From the NCBI RefSeq assembly GCF_009208585.1, contig NZ_WFLN01000004.1, forward strand, positions 372,001 through 436,000: DNA of 64,000 bases. The letters run 5' to 3'. Source of the DNA: Fluviispira multicolorata (GTDB lineage: Bacteria > Bdellovibrionota_B > Oligoflexia > Silvanigrellales > Silvanigrellaceae). A program made the translations under genes and the position numbers. The notes under the pieces are model-generated. The model was not told the origin of the DNA and did no database searches. It saw nothing but the letters and a program-made list of their open reading frames with translations. Below, piece by piece: positions 1-9,983 of this stretch. How positions within the stretch are numbered: the first letter of the stretch is position 1; each line of letters begins with the position of its first letter.

Positions 1-41
1 AAAATTTTAAATATATGAAAAGCTAAGTTTTTGGAGTGACT

Positions 42-1910
42 CTATTTTTTAATAGTGTAATTTACTAGACCTTCAAAATGCTCAATTTGCTTTTCAATTA
101 TTTTTAAACTGCTTTGCCAAAAATCTGGTTTTCGAATATCAACATTCAAATGTGTTTTTATAAGGTCTTCTGCGGTCATATTTCCTGTGTCTCTTAATAA
201 ATTAACATATTTATTGTAAAAATCTTTTCCAAGTTTTTCTTTTTGAGCGTAGACTCCTAGACTGAATAAATAGCCAAAAGTATATGGGAAATTATAAAAG
301 CTCAAGTCTGAGATATAAAAATGCAATTTACTTGCCCAGAAAAGAGTATTCATCTCGGAAAGTGTATCGCCGTAATACCGCTTCCATGAGCGTTCCATTA
401 AATTTTTGAAATCTTGTACACTCAAATTTTCTTTTAAACGCATTTCATAGAATTCTTTTTCAAAAGTAAAACGAGCAGGGATATTTAATAAGAAAGTTGC
501 AGCATTCTCTGCATTGTTAAAGGCAATTGGAAATTGTTCTTCTTTACATTTTGCTTTGTTCATGAGGGCATTGCCAACAACTGTTTCGGCAAAAATGCTC
601 GCAGTTTCAGCTAAATTCATGGGATAGTTTGTTTGAATATGAGGTAAATCACGCATTACCCAGTGATGAAATGCATGCCCTAATTCATGGGCAAGGGTGG
701 AAACATCTCCTAGACCTCCCATAAATGTCATGTAGACGCGCGGAGATCTCGACTTTTCAAAGCTTGTGCAATAAGCACCCGGTCTTTTATAGTCGCCCAG
801 CCTGCCTTCAATCCATTTGTTTTTTTGCATCATTTCAGCAAATTCAGCCATTTTTGGATCGACTTCAGCAAAGGCATCAACTATAATTTTCATACCTTCT
901 GCAAAAGTATATTTTGATTGTGTTTCTTTACTGCCTAAATGAGGTGCTGGTGCAAAGAGGTCAGAAGGGTGAAGTTGTTCAATTCCACTTGCTTTTGCTT
1001 TTAAGTGCAAAGCTTTTTGGCCGATTTGTTTACCTTCTTGAATAACTGAAAATAAAGAATCAAGAGTTTCCTGTGACATTCTATTTTCATGTAGTGGATT
1101 AATTAAAAAATGTTTGTTTGTTTTTGTGGATCTTCTTTTATTAATTGTGTGTCGCCACCCTGCTAGGGCATTGAGAGCTTGTGCACAGACTTCAGTGTTT
1201 TTTTCCCACCCATTTTGAATTGCTATATAAGCGGCTTTTCTTATGGCAGGACTTGCATCTTGTAAAAGAGCATTTGCTTTTGCAATCCCCATTTTTTCTG
1301 TTCCGTTAGGCATATGAACTTCACATTCAATTTGTGATGAAATATTGCTATATAAATTATCCCATGCTGTGTGGCCATCAATTGCAAGTGACGTTATCAG
1401 TGTTTCTTCATCAAGGCTTAAAAGAAAGTCCTTTAATTTTCTTTCATGTTCAATTTGAAATTTTTGTGTTTTTGTTTTTTCGTGATTCAAATAATCATGA
1501 AGAATTTTCTCTGGAGCTAGGGTAAGAAAGAGTGATAAGGGTTTATACGCTTGTTCTAATTGCGCATGTAATTCTTGACATTTTGTAATCATTTGTTTGG
1601 CTATTTCGTTTTTGCCATCAACTGATACAATGCAATTTGTATAGACATAAAGATTTGATGCCACCACATTTGCATTTTCGCGAATTGTAAATATTTCTTG
1701 CCCGTTTTTTACAATTTCTTTAGCTGTTTCATTTGATAAATTTTCAATTTCTTTTATATTTTTTGAAATGACTTTTGTTAATTCTTGAATTTGCAAGATA
1801 GCTTGTTGCACTGATTTTAAATCATTTTTATATTCAATGCTATTTAATGAAGGATATTCAGAGGAGTTATCCCAATGTGGACCTTGAATGTTACTTTGCA
1901 GGTTTGTCAT
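42..1910 (-). CDS. pepF: Oligoendopeptidase F (M3 family metallopeptidase)
   Basis: Cytosolic zinc peptidase that cleaves short oligopeptides. The C-terminal half carries the M3 zinc motif HELGHAFHH (HEXXH), encoded near positions 670-690, followed by a conserved ETASIFAE stretch that supplies the third zinc ligand in this family. At about 622 residues it has the usual PepF length. The reading frame extends upstream to 1937, but the ATG at 1910 is preceded by GGAG at good spacing and gives the start MTNLQ. It stands alone on the minus strand, 71 bases from the next gene. Confidence 0.92.
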   Translation of the reverse strand: MTNLQSNIQGPHWDNSSEYPSLNSIEYKNDLKSVQQAILQIQELTKVISKNIKEIENLSNETAKEIVKNGQEIFTIRENANVVASNLYVYTNCIVSVDGKNEIAKQMITKCQELHAQLEQAYKPLSLFLTLAPEKILHDYLNHEKTKTQKFQIEHERKLKDFLLSLDEETLITSLAIDGHTAWDNLYSNISSQIECEVHMPNGTEKMGIAKANALLQDASPAIRKAAYIAIQNGWEKNTEVCAQALNALAGWRHTINKRRSTKTNKHFLINPLHENRMSQETLDSLFSVIQEGKQIGQKALHLKAKASGIEQLHPSDLFAPAPHLGSKETQSKYTFAEGMKIIVDAFAEVDPKMAEFAEMMQKNKWIEGRLGDYKRPGAYCTSFEKSRSPRVYMTFMGGLGDVSTLAHELGHAFHHWVMRDLPHIQTNYPMNLAETASIFAETVVGNALMNKAKCKEEQFPIAFNNAENAATFLLNIPARFTFEKEFYEMRLKENLSVQDFKNLMERSWKRYYGDTLSEMNTLFWASKLHFYISDLSFYNFPYTFGYLFSLGVYAQKEKLGKDFYNKYVNLLRDTGNMTAEDLIKTHLNVDIRKPDFWQSSLKIIEKQIEHFEGLVNYTIKK

Positions 1911-1981
1911 ATTTTCTCCATTATATATATGCATCAAAAGACAGCTGTTAAAGATAATGTAATGATTTATATCATTACATG

Positions 1982-2644
1982 TTAACTTACATTTAATATT
2001 GAAATGTCAAGTGTCCAATATCCATTTCGTAAATTAATATCACCATCTTTTAATATAAGTCTATCTTTAAAGAAAGGGGCTTCGTGGATAATGGTTTGAT
2101 ATTCTCCATTTTCTCCCCAAATGTCTATTTTTCTGTTTCTAAATTCTTCAATAATCTCCTTATCTAAATTTTTCCCAAGAAACTCTCTTGTTAAGCATTT
2201 TTCGTTTACTGCAATGATTTTTGCTTTGAAACCATTTTCAAGAAAATCTGAAAGTGCGGCTTCTTTATTCTTTTGCCACAATGGAAAATGGTTTGATAAT
2301 TTTTGTCTTTCACAAATTGATTCTGCTAAGTTTTTGCGCTCTTCATTTGTTATTTCGTTAAAGAAACCACCATCAATTTTATGCTTTTTAAGCGATGCGA
2401 GAGTCAATTCATAGTTTTTTTCAAATTCTTGTAAAGATGTATTAAATATGAGCAATGGAATATTGAGAAGATCTGCTTGGGCACGCAATATATGTGGAGA
2501 AAGAGAATGTGTTCGATGGCCTGTATTTGTTTCCATGATAGGCGTAATAATACATTTAATCTGATTTGATTTTTGTGCATCATAGAGTGCTAAGCAGCTA
2601 TCATGACCGCCAGACCACATACAAAAAAGGTTTTTTTGTTCCAA
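1982..2644 (-). CDS. ATP-binding PP-loop protein, diphthine-ammonia-ligase-like (DUF71/ATP_bind_4)
   Basis: An adenine-nucleotide alpha-hydrolase fold protein of 220 residues. It begins with the PP-loop SGGHDSC (residues 11-17) and ends with GENGEYQT, the signature of the DUF71 family that includes archaeal and eukaryotic diphthine ammonia ligases. Bacteria lack diphthamide, so the substrate here is unknown; an amidation or thiolation reaction is an inference from the fold. It reads in the same direction as pepF and is separated from it by about 70 bases. Confidence 0.8.
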   Translation of the reverse strand: MEQKNLFCMWSGGHDSCLALYDAQKSNQIKCIITPIMETNTGHRTHSLSPHILRAQADLLNIPLLIFNTSLQEFEKNYELTLASLKKHKIDGGFFNEITNEERKNLAESICERQKLSNHFPLWQKNKEAALSDFLENGFKAKIIAVNEKCLTREFLGKNLDKEIIEEFRNRKIDIWGENGEYQTIIHEAPFFKDRLILKDGDINLRNGYWTLDISILNVS

Positions 2645-2941
2645 AGCTTTACTTCCTTTTAAAGATAAAGTGAAAAAAGAAAAATAGAAAAAAGCAATCT
2701 AAATATAACAAAAATTTTAGTTTTGACAATCTTTGGTTTTTTGCTGAAAATTCAGACTTTTTGTGTGACAATTATGTGTCTTTTTTGTATCATTAATGCA
2801 TAATTGCCACATTATAGCCAAATTCTTTTAACAACAAATAAATATAAATTCCGATAAATTTATACTATCTCTTAAAAGGTAAGGAGCTTGTTATCAATAG
2901 TTCTTACAAGCTCAGTAATTTTGTTATGAGGTGAAGTCTCT
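2645..2941. promoter_or_regulatory. Divergent intergenic region and pstS leader with an inverted repeat
   Basis: This AT-rich gap separates the minus-strand PP-loop gene from the plus-strand pst operon and must hold both promoters. Close to pstS there is a perfect 8-base inverted repeat, GAGCTTGT at 2884-2891 and ACAAGCTC at 2906-2913, with a 14-base loop. The ribosome binding site GAGGTGA follows just before the ATG at 2942. A stem in the 5' leader of pstS could affect mRNA stability or translation. I could not fit a convincing tandem Pho box. Confidence 0.4.
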
Positions 2942-4060
2942 ATGCGACCTATTTTTTTGAATGTGACTCGTTTAATTGCAGTTTCACTTGCTCTTACGAG
3001 TGGATTTGTTGCCAATGCTTCTAATCTTATCACTGGAGCTGGATCAACTTTTATTGCTCCCGTTCTTTATAAATGGTCTTCCGATTATAACAAAGAAACA
3101 AAAATTAAAATCAATTATCAATCAACTGGATCAGGTGCTGGGCTTAAACAGATCGAAGGAAATATTGTCGCTTTTGGTGCTTCTGATATGCCTCTTAAAA
3201 ATGAGGAACTCAATTCAAAGAGTTTATTTCAATTTCCAGCTGTAATTGGTGGGATTGTTGTTGTTACAAATATTGAGGGAATATCAAAAGGACAGCTGGT
3301 TTTAGATGCAAAACTCATTGCTGAAATCTACAGTGGACAAATTAAAAAATGGGATGACAAGCAGATTCAAGATCTTAACCCAGATCTTAAACTTCCTAAC
3401 AAAAGCATCACAGTGGTTTATCGTTCAGATGCTTCGGGAACCACTTTCAATTTCACTCACTATCTTGAAAAAGCAAGTTTGGGAGTATGGAAAGCAGGAA
3501 CGGGCACAGCTGTTTCATGGCCATCAGGAGTTACAGGTTTTGGTGGCAAAGGGAATGAAGGTGTCACTTCCATGGTTAAACGAGCTCCAGGTTCGATTGG
3601 TTATGTTGAATATGCTTATGCTTTGCAAAATAAACTCGCTTGGGCACGCTTAAAAAATGCAGATGGAAAAGTCGTGCCAAAAATAGAGTTAAATGATCTT
3701 GATGATCCTGAGAAAGTAAGTGAAGCATTTAAGAAATCATTCCAAGCGGCTGCTATAAATGCAGATTGGGAATCTACGCCAGGCATGTATGTTCTCCTTG
3801 CAAACCAAAAAGGTGAATTTACTTGGCCAATTACAGCCTCTACATTTATTCTTATCCATAAAAATCAAGAGAATGTGGAAACCGGTAAAGATGTCTTAAA
3901 GTTCTTTCATTATGTTTTTAAGCATGGTGCAAAATCTGCAGAATCATTAGATTATATTCCTATTCCTGAAAAAACTTACAAATTTATTGAGAAAAAATGG
4001 TCTGAAGAGATAAAAGCGAGTAAAGACAAATCACCCTTATGGGTAAAGCAAGGAACTTAA
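2942..4060 (+). CDS. pstS: Phosphate ABC transporter, periplasmic phosphate-binding protein PstS
   Basis: Periplasmic phosphate receptor of the high-affinity Pst system. A Sec signal peptide covers about the first 26 residues, ending at NASN. The mature protein has the PstS signatures ITGAGSTFIAPVL, YQSTGSGAG and YRSDASGTTFNFT, which contact phosphate in the family. It is 372 residues, slightly longer than Escherichia coli PstS. First gene of pstSCAB; phosphate-starvation control through PhoB/PhoR is expected from the family, but no PhoB/PhoR genes are in this window. Confidence 0.96.
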   Translation: MRPIFLNVTRLIAVSLALTSGFVANASNLITGAGSTFIAPVLYKWSSDYNKETKIKINYQSTGSGAGLKQIEGNIVAFGASDMPLKNEELNSKSLFQFPAVIGGIVVVTNIEGISKGQLVLDAKLIAEIYSGQIKKWDDKQIQDLNPDLKLPNKSITVVYRSDASGTTFNFTHYLEKASLGVWKAGTGTAVSWPSGVTGFGGKGNEGVTSMVKRAPGSIGYVEYAYALQNKLAWARLKNADGKVVPKIELNDLDDPEKVSEAFKKSFQAAAINADWESTPGMYVLLANQKGEFTWPITASTFILIHKNQENVETGKDVLKFFHYVFKHGAKSAESLDYIPIPEKTYKFIEKKWSEEIKASKDKSPLWVKQGT

Positions 4061-4113
4061 TAAAAGTTCTATGCTGATTGACTTTTGTATTTTTTTGTAA
4101 ATGGAGATTGAAA

Positions 4114-5037
4114 TTGGGCGATCTGGTTTTCTCTAACTTAACAAAAGCTTTTTCTTGGCTGGCTTTTTTGTTACTAATTTGTGTTTTATTATCACTTATT
4201 GTTGCAAGCGCTCCTGCTTTACATGCTTTTGGTTTTCATTTCCTTTTGAGTGACTCTTGGGATCCCGTTAATGGTGATTTCGGAGCGCTCAGTGCGATCA
4301 GCGGAACTCTTATGACTTCTGTGATTGCGATGTTTATTGGTGTTCCTTTAAGTGTTGGAATTGCAGTTTTTATTTCTGAAATTTCTCAAGGTAAAATTTC
4401 AAAAACAGTTAGAACTCTCATAGACCTTATGGCAGGTATTCCAAGCATCATCTATGGAATGTGGGGACTTTTGGTTTTAGCCCCCTTCTTGTCCAATTAT
4501 GTGCAGCCACAAATCAGTGACGCTGTTGAAAATATCCCTATTTTAGAAGATTTATTCGGTGGTCCTCCGCTTGGAATTGGAATATTTACAGCAGGGCTTA
4601 TACTTGCTATTATGATTATTCCTTATATTTCTTCTACTCTCATCGACATGTTCAGATCTGTCCCACCTGTTCTTAAAGAAGCTGCCTATGGCATTGGCGC
4701 TACTCGTTTTGAAGTTGTCCGCAAAGTTATTTTCCCATACGTGCGTAAAGGAATGATTGGTAGCCTCATGCTTGGTCTTGGACGTGCTTTAGGCGAAACC
4801 ATGGCTGTTACTTTTGTAATTGGAAACTCAAAACAATTAACTTCATCTTTATTTATGCCTGGAACAACTATTTCTGCATCCATCGCAAATGAGTTTAATG
4901 AGGCCACTGGACGATTGTATCCCGCTTCATTATTAGAACTTGGTGTTATTCTTTTTGTTTTATCTTGCCTTATTTTAGGCTTTGCTAGACTTTTTCTATT
5001 AAGAATTAATAAAAAAAGTGAAGGAGCTAAAATATGA
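4114..5037 (+). CDS. pstC: Phosphate ABC transporter permease PstC
   Basis: Inner-membrane permease with about six hydrophobic segments and the binding-protein-dependent transport signature around GLGRALGETMAVTFVIGN, which docks the ATPase. The frame is open from 4078. I prefer the TTG at 4114 because GGAG at 4103-4106 sits 7 bases upstream; the TTG at 4078 lacks a ribosome binding site. It overlaps pstA by four bases (ATGA at 5034-5037), so the two are translationally coupled. Confidence 0.93.
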   Translation: MGDLVFSNLTKAFSWLAFLLLICVLLSLIVASAPALHAFGFHFLLSDSWDPVNGDFGALSAISGTLMTSVIAMFIGVPLSVGIAVFISEISQGKISKTVRTLIDLMAGIPSIIYGMWGLLVLAPFLSNYVQPQISDAVENIPILEDLFGGPPLGIGIFTAGLILAIMIIPYISSTLIDMFRSVPPVLKEAAYGIGATRFEVVRKVIFPYVRKGMIGSLMLGLGRALGETMAVTFVIGNSKQLTSSLFMPGTTISASIANEFNEATGRLYPASLLELGVILFVLSCLILGFARLFLLRINKKSEGAKI

Positions 5038-5882
5038 AAAGAGTTCAAATTATAAGAAAATTTCAAAATAACACTTTTAGTTGCTTGTGTGTTTTGGCTG
5101 TTCTCTTTGGCATTTCTATTTTAAGTTCAATTTTTTATGCACTTATTTTGAAAGGCTTTCCTGCGCTCAGTTGGAATTTCTTTACTGTAGACACGCCCCC
5201 CCCTGAATATGTTGGCGGTGGACTGCGTAACGCTATAGTTGGAAGTTTTATTATAACAGTTATTGCTGTAGCCGTAGCAACTCCGGTCGGTATTTTTGCT
5301 GCAACTTATTTGTCAGAATATGTTCGTGGAAAAAAAATTGCTTCAACAATTCGCTTTGTCAATGATGTCTGGCTCAGTGCACCTTCAATTATTGTTGGCT
5401 TATTTGTTTATACCGTATTTGTTCATCCTATGGGTAATTATTCTGCAATTGCAGGTGCCATTTCTCTTGCTATGATTGCATGTCCCATTATTACGCGTAG
5501 CACTGAAGATATGTTGAACCTCGTTCCAAATGAACTGCGTGAAGCAGCAATTGCACTTGGTTTACCAAAGTGGCGCGTTATCGTGCATATTGCATGGAAA
5601 GCTTCTAAACAGGGAATTCTAACAGGAATATTACTTGCTATCGCGCGTATATCAGGTGAAACAGCTCCACTTTTATTTACGTCTCTCAACAATCAATTTT
5701 GGAGCACTAGCCTCGTCCAGCCTATCGCAAATTTGCCGGTTACCATTTATCAATTTGCAATGAGCCCTTACGGAAATTGGCAAGAACTCGCTTGGGGCGG
5801 AGCCCTTCTAATTACAGTTATAGTTTTATTTTTAAATATTTTAACTCGATATTTTACTAAACCTAGGGGAAATCGTTCATGA
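5034..5882 (+). CDS. pstA: Phosphate ABC transporter permease PstA
   Basis: Second permease subunit of the Pst importer, 282 residues, with about six membrane segments and the family signature [20 protein letters not shown] near the C terminus. The [14 protein letters not shown] segment is also typical of PstA. Start and stop both lie in four-base ATGA overlaps with pstC and pstB, a tightly coupled operon. Confidence 0.95.
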   Translation: MKRVQIIRKFQNNTFSCLCVLAVLFGISILSSIFYALILKGFPALSWNFFTVDTPPPEYVGGGLRNAIVGSFIITVIAVAVATPVGIFAATYLSEYVRGKKIASTIRFVNDVWLSAPSIIVGLFVYTVFVHPMGNYSAIAGAISLAMIACPIITRSTEDMLNLVPNELREAAIALGLPKWRVIVHIAWKASKQGILTGILLAIARISGETAPLLFTSLNNQFWSTSLVQPIANLPVTIYQFAMSPYGNWQELAWGGALLITVIVLFLNILTRYFTKPRGNRS

Positions 5883-6739
5883 GTATTTTTTCTCGAAAAT
5901 CAAGTTATTTAGAATATTCTGGGCAATCCAGTTCGGCTCTTTCAAATAATTCTTCTGACTGCGATAATATTGTGGTCTTGCGAGATGCAGCTCATATTTC
6001 ACTTCAGGATGTAAATTTTTATTATGGTAACAAACATCGTTTAAAAAATATTAATATTGCATTTAAGAAAAATAAAATAACGGCTCTAATTGGCCCTTCT
6101 GGATCAGGTAAATCAACTTTATTAAGAACGATAAATCGAATTTACAATTTATATCCCGAACAAAAAGCCTATGGAACAATATTAATTAATGGAAAAAATA
6201 TTCTCGACTCAAAAGTTGATCTCATTGAACTCAGATCAAAAGTAGGTATGGTTTTTCAAAAACCAACTCCTTTTCCTATGACAATTTTTGAAAATATTTC
6301 TTTTGCAGTAAAAATGCATGAACGATTAAATAAAAAAGAACTCGCACAAAGGGTAGAGTGGGCATTGCGCGCAGCCGCTTTGTGGGACGAAGTAAAAGAC
6401 CATTTGCATACATCAGGACTTGGTCTTTCTGGTGGACAGCAGCAGCGTCTTTGTATTGCCAGAACTATTGCTGTAAAGCCTGATATCCTTTTACTTGACG
6501 AACCGTGCTCCGCTCTTGACCCTATCTCCACCCAAAAGATTGAACAATTGCTCGCAGAACTTAAAAAAGATTTTACGATTGTTATGGTAACTCATAATAT
6601 GCAACAAGCTATGCGTTCCAGTGATGACACTGTCTTTATGATTGGTGGCGAAATTGTTGAAGCAAGCGATACCAAAACCTTCTTTTCAAATCCGAAAGAT
6701 AAAAAGTCTCTTGACTATGTGCATGGTAAATTCGGTTAA
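5879..6739 (+). CDS. pstB: Phosphate ABC transporter ATPase PstB
   Basis: ATPase of the Pst phosphate importer. It has Walker [10 protein letters not shown], the ABC signature [16 protein letters not shown], Walker [14 protein letters not shown] and the switch histidine in VTHNMQQA. A non-conserved extension of about 40 residues precedes the ABC domain, making it longer (286 residues) than typical PstB. It is the last gene of the operon: no phoU follows, and the next gene converges from the other strand with a four-base 3' overlap. Confidence 0.96.
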   Translation: MSIFSRKSSYLEYSGQSSSALSNNSSDCDNIVVLRDAAHISLQDVNFYYGNKHRLKNINIAFKKNKITALIGPSGSGKSTLLRTINRIYNLYPEQKAYGTILINGKNILDSKVDLIELRSKVGMVFQKPTPFPMTIFENISFAVKMHERLNKKELAQRVEWALRAAALWDEVKDHLHTSGLGLSGGQQQRLCIARTIAVKPDILLLDEPCSALDPISTQKIEQLLAELKKDFTIVMVTHNMQQAMRSSDDTVFMIGGEIVEASDTKTFFSNPKDKKSLDYVHGKFG

Positions 6740-7815
6740 TCAATAAATGTAATTTTTTGATTTTTATCTTGATCACTAAATTGATTGTTATCTTTATAAT
6801 TTTTAGAAAGTTTTTTACTTTCACTTAAAATCCATTCTTTATATGCTCCTATTTTCATATTCATACTTAATTTATCTGAGCAATCATCATTAAGGATTGC
6901 ATGGGTAATACCTGCTCCAACATATTTTCCATCTCTTTTAACAAAAATAGCTCCGCCAGAGTCGCCTGGGCAAACGCCATTTTCGTTTGTAAAGCCAGAT
7001 GTTATTAAAAAACTTTCGGCAGGAGATTTTTCATTATACTTTTTTGAAATATATTTTTTTACATTAGTTTCCCAAAAATCTTTTATCTTCCAATTTACAT
7101 AATTTTTATCATAAAAGGTGTATGCATTTATCTTTTCATTTATTTCATTTGTTGCATATGCAATTCCCCATTTTTTAATTGCATATGTTTTTTCATCATG
7201 TTTACTTACAGTGTTTCCATATCCAACTAAAAACAATTTTTCATCGTTTAGTACATAATCAGTTAAAGATAAAACTTCAGCATTCATGTCACTTGCGCTG
7301 ACTGGAGAATAAATAAGAGCAATATCGGCAAAATCATCAACTCCAAATTTCTGTGGTTCATTTTCATCTGATTCCGAAATGTATTTTGAAAAAATTTTAA
7401 AGTATGGGTGTGCAATAAATGTCTCTGATGTGCTTAAAGGTCTAAAATAATAATTATAGATTTTATTTATATTTGATATTTCTATCTTATTTATTTCTAT
7501 TTCATTATAATTATAATCTTTTTTTACAAGACAGTGAGCCGCTGTTAAAATAATATTTTCTGAAATAAAATTACCAGAACAACTATTAGGATTTCCGAAT
7601 TCGAATGAAGTTTTTAAGTAAACTGAGGTCTTTATTGCCGGAAACTTTTGTTCAATGTCATCGGTGATTTCGCAGCCTCCATATATATTGTTTTCAAAGG
7701 CACTGGAAGAATCACAGATTTTTTCAGTTCTTAATTTGTTTATGATTTTTTGACATCCTGTTGATAACAAAGAAATAATGGATATGAAAAGTAAGGGTTT
7801 AAAATTTAAATACAT
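6736..7815 (-). CDS. Trypsin-like (S1 family) serine protease, predicted lipoprotein
   Basis: Predicted exported serine protease of 359 residues. The N terminus is a lipoprotein signal with lipobox LSTGC (residues 17-21). The chymotrypsin-family triad is visible: TAAHC (His, near residue 91), DIALI (Asp, near 161) and CPGDSGGA (Ser, near 283). The start is supported by AAGGA upstream of the ATG at 7815. Its 3' end overlaps pstB by four bases. Two palindromes lie immediately upstream. Role could be degradation of external protein or host defence evasion; the target is unknown. Confidence 0.88.
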   Translation of the reverse strand: MYLNFKPLLFISIISLLSTGCQKIINKLRTEKICDSSSAFENNIYGGCEITDDIEQKFPAIKTSVYLKTSFEFGNPNSCSGNFISENIILTAAHCLVKKDYNYNEIEINKIEISNINKIYNYYFRPLSTSETFIAHPYFKIFSKYISESDENEPQKFGVDDFADIALIYSPVSASDMNAEVLSLTDYVLNDEKLFLVGYGNTVSKHDEKTYAIKKWGIAYATNEINEKINAYTFYDKNYVNWKIKDFWETNVKKYISKKYNEKSPAESFLITSGFTNENGVCPGDSGGAIFVKRDGKYVGAGITHAILNDDCSDKLSMNMKIGAYKEWILSESKKLSKNYKDNNQFSDQDKNQKITFID

Positions 7816-7858
7816 GAATTTCCTTATTAAAAATAATTTTTAAAATTTGTGTAATATA

Positions 7859-7901
7859 TTCTCAAAATTGTATTTTGAGAAGAAACTATAAACAGTTTAT
7901 A
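7859..7901. promoter_or_regulatory. Two adjacent palindromes upstream of the serine protease gene
   Basis: TTCTCAAAAT at 7859-7868 pairs perfectly with ATTTTGAGAA at 7872-7881 around a 3-base loop. A second palindrome, TATAAAC-A-GTTTATA, occupies 7887-7901. They lie in the 119-base gap between the stop of the cyclic-nucleotide-binding gene and the start of the protease gene. They could be a weak terminator plus an operator; no T-run directly follows the stem on either strand, so a simple Rho-independent terminator is not clear. Confidence 0.4.
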
Positions 7902-7934
7902 ATAAATTTTCAAGTTAATTGAAGCAGAAAAAAA

Positions 7935-8894
7935 TTATGGAACTATATCTTTTAAAATACGTGAAAGGCTTTCGAATACTACAGTTTTTTGTAGTTTGCT
8001 CGTTGTGAAAGTAACAAAATTATCTTTTTCACTTAAAACTTCGTGCTGTATCAGTTCTGAGACTAAAAATTCTCCGTCCTCACGTCCCAGTTCGGTTTGA
8101 ATTAATATAGCTAAATCAGATCGCTTAAATTTTTCTTGACTGTTATTTTTTTTACTTATACGTGCAACTGCACTCATCCAAGGATAAAACTTTTGGGGAA
8201 GGAAAGTGATGGATCCTTTTTTCGCAATATTAAGAGAATAAACGGCAAATTCTTCTAGTAAACCAGGGCTTGGTTTAAATAAAATTTTCCCATATTTTTT
8301 ATCATCAATTTCTTTTACAAGCCCACATTCATTAAATGCTTTAAATATTTGTTCTAAATAAGTATATTTTTTCATAAGAATCAATTCTGCACAGGTTACA
8401 AAATCTTTTGTAGGGTAAATAGATACTTGACTGTCGTTTAAAATAGCTCCTTTTCTGACCAAGGAAGCAAGCAAGTATGCCAGTTGTGCAGAGTGATGAT
8501 GAGAAGATCCTACATTTCGTAATAATTTTTTTTCATTTAATTTAGATTCAATTAATAATTCATTGACATGTTTAACTCGCCCAATGGCATCTTTTATTAC
8601 TGCTTGGCTCCATACTGGAATTTCTTTAAATGAATTTTTAAGTCCATCACTTTGAAAAAAAAGCACTGTGCATTTAACAGTTGCTCTTGCCGACGCCGTT
8701 CTTGGCTCTTTTGAGAGAACAGTAAGTGTGCCTAATACATCATTTTGTTTTAAAGTTCCTAAATTGATCTCAGTGCCTTCTCTCACTCTAAATATTTCTA
8801 CAACACCTTCTTGAATTAGATAAATACCATTACTTTCTTCACCTTCATTAAATATTATTTGTAGCGGTGCAAAAGATAATGTGTCTGGTTTCAT
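7935..8894 (-). CDS. Cyclic-nucleotide-binding-domain protein, paralogue A
   Basis: About 319 residues. The N-terminal 110 residues form a CNB/CRP-type beta-barrel (FNEGEESNGIYLIQEGVVEIF, then a degenerate phosphate-binding cassette around VLGTLTVLSKEPRTASARA in which the usual Glu after Gly is absent). A C-terminal region of about 200 residues has no DNA-binding helix-turn-helix that I recognise and is shared with the paralogue at 9984-11006 (HHHSAQLAYLLA, ELGREDGEF). The ATG at 8894 lies in a four-base ATGA overlap with the CheV stop, which I prefer over the longer frame to 8909. Confidence 0.75.
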   Translation of the reverse strand: MKPDTLSFAPLQIIFNEGEESNGIYLIQEGVVEIFRVREGTEINLGTLKQNDVLGTLTVLSKEPRTASARATVKCTVLFFQSDGLKNSFKEIPVWSQAVIKDAIGRVKHVNELLIESKLNEKKLLRNVGSSHHHSAQLAYLLASLVRKGAILNDSQVSIYPTKDFVTCAELILMKKYTYLEQIFKAFNECGLVKEIDDKKYGKILFKPSPGLLEEFAVYSLNIAKKGSITFLPQKFYPWMSAVARISKKNNSQEKFKRSDLAILIQTELGREDGEFLVSELIQHEVLSEKDNFVTFTTSKLQKTVVFESLSRILKDIVP

Positions 8895-9907
8895 GCTGCG
8901 CCAGTCCATGTTGGTGGGAGTGCAGCTTTTAGCGCTTCAACGATTTCTTTTCTATTGAGCTTTCCTACATAAGCATCAGCTCCAGCTTGTTTCGCTCTAT
9001 CGCGATTGACATCCCCTGTTAAACTAGAATGTAAAATAATTGGCATTTTCTTTAATTTTTCATTGTTACGAATACGTTTTACAAGGGAATATCCGTCCAG
9101 TTTAGGCATTTCAACATCGCTCACTATCAATTGCACTTTGCTTAAGTCTGAACCTTCTTCGGCGCTTACCAGATCTTTCCAAGCACTTTCCCCATTTGTG
9201 TACTCTATAATATCGAGTTGCATGCCTCTAAGCATTTCACATATGGCACGTCTTGCCGTTGGTGAGTCGTCCACGACAAGAATAAGAGGTTTAGCACTTT
9301 TTCCTGCTGGTGCACCTTGCTGTGCAGGAGCGGCTGCGCCTCCTCCATGGGATGAGCCAGGTTGAATCATTCCTTCGTTCGCGCTGTAGCCCGAGGCTCC
9401 TTGACCTGTGCTGCGTCCTTCTATGTCCAAAAGTATACGCTCGAAGTCGAGAATGAAAATAAAATCTTGATTTTCAATTAACATCATTCCTGTAATAGTA
9501 TTGAAAGCATCACTTGAAGGAGGAAGAACTTTATCCCAGCTGACGCGACGGATTCTTCGAGTGCCAGCTACAACAAATCCTGCACGGCGGCTTGAAAATT
9601 CAGTCACAATGACTTGGCTTGTAGGGGTGACGGGCTCTTCATCATAACCCAATGCTTTTGCTAAATGAATAGCAGGTATGGGCAGTCCTCTTAGGTTAAA
9701 AACACCTAGGACTTCAGGCGCATTGGTTAAACAAGGTACAATTGTGGGAAGGCGAATGACTTCTCTTACTTTAGCAACATTCACTCCATATAAAATAGGA
9801 GTTTTGCGATCGGAAGCACCGGGCACACCCGTTTTTGTAGCAGTAAATTCAATGAGTTCAAATATGTTGCTACCCACTTGAAACATGGGTCGTCCGATAC
9901 TAACCAC
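8891..9907 (-). CDS. cheV: CheV-type chemotaxis protein (CheW domain plus response-regulator receiver)
   Basis: Couples chemoreceptors to CheA and adjusts signalling by phosphorylation. Residues 5-165 form a CheW-like domain (FNLRGLPIPAIHLAKALG is the typical core). A Gly/Ala/Pro-rich linker follows. Residues about 205-335 form a receiver domain with ILVVDDSPTARR (acidic pocket), LIVSDVEMPKLDGY (phospho-acceptor Asp) and a conserved Lys in YVGKLNRKEI. The start is GTG at 9907 with GGGGAG upstream. It sits between two CNB-domain paralogues on the same strand, with no cheA, cheW or receptor gene nearby. Confidence 0.9.
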   Translation of the reverse strand: MVSIGRPMFQVGSNIFELIEFTATKTGVPGASDRKTPILYGVNVAKVREVIRLPTIVPCLTNAPEVLGVFNLRGLPIPAIHLAKALGYDEEPVTPTSQVIVTEFSSRRAGFVVAGTRRIRRVSWDKVLPPSSDAFNTITGMMLIENQDFIFILDFERILLDIEGRSTGQGASGYSANEGMIQPGSSHGGGAAAPAQQGAPAGKSAKPLILVVDDSPTARRAICEMLRGMQLDIIEYTNGESAWKDLVSAEEGSDLSKVQLIVSDVEMPKLDGYSLVKRIRNNEKLKKMPIILHSSLTGDVNRDRAKQAGADAYVGKLNRKEIVEALKAALPPTWTGAA

Positions 9908-9983
9908 TTCATCTCCCCAAATGCTTCGCTTGTCTTATTTCCTATCGGGATTCTTCTTCAATTCTACAGTCAACTCGCACTCA

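Noticed and set aside
2740..2800. Possible Pho box upstream of pstS
   Set aside because: I could not find two or more clean TGTCA-type direct repeats at 11-base spacing; only loosely similar T/G-rich stretches are present.
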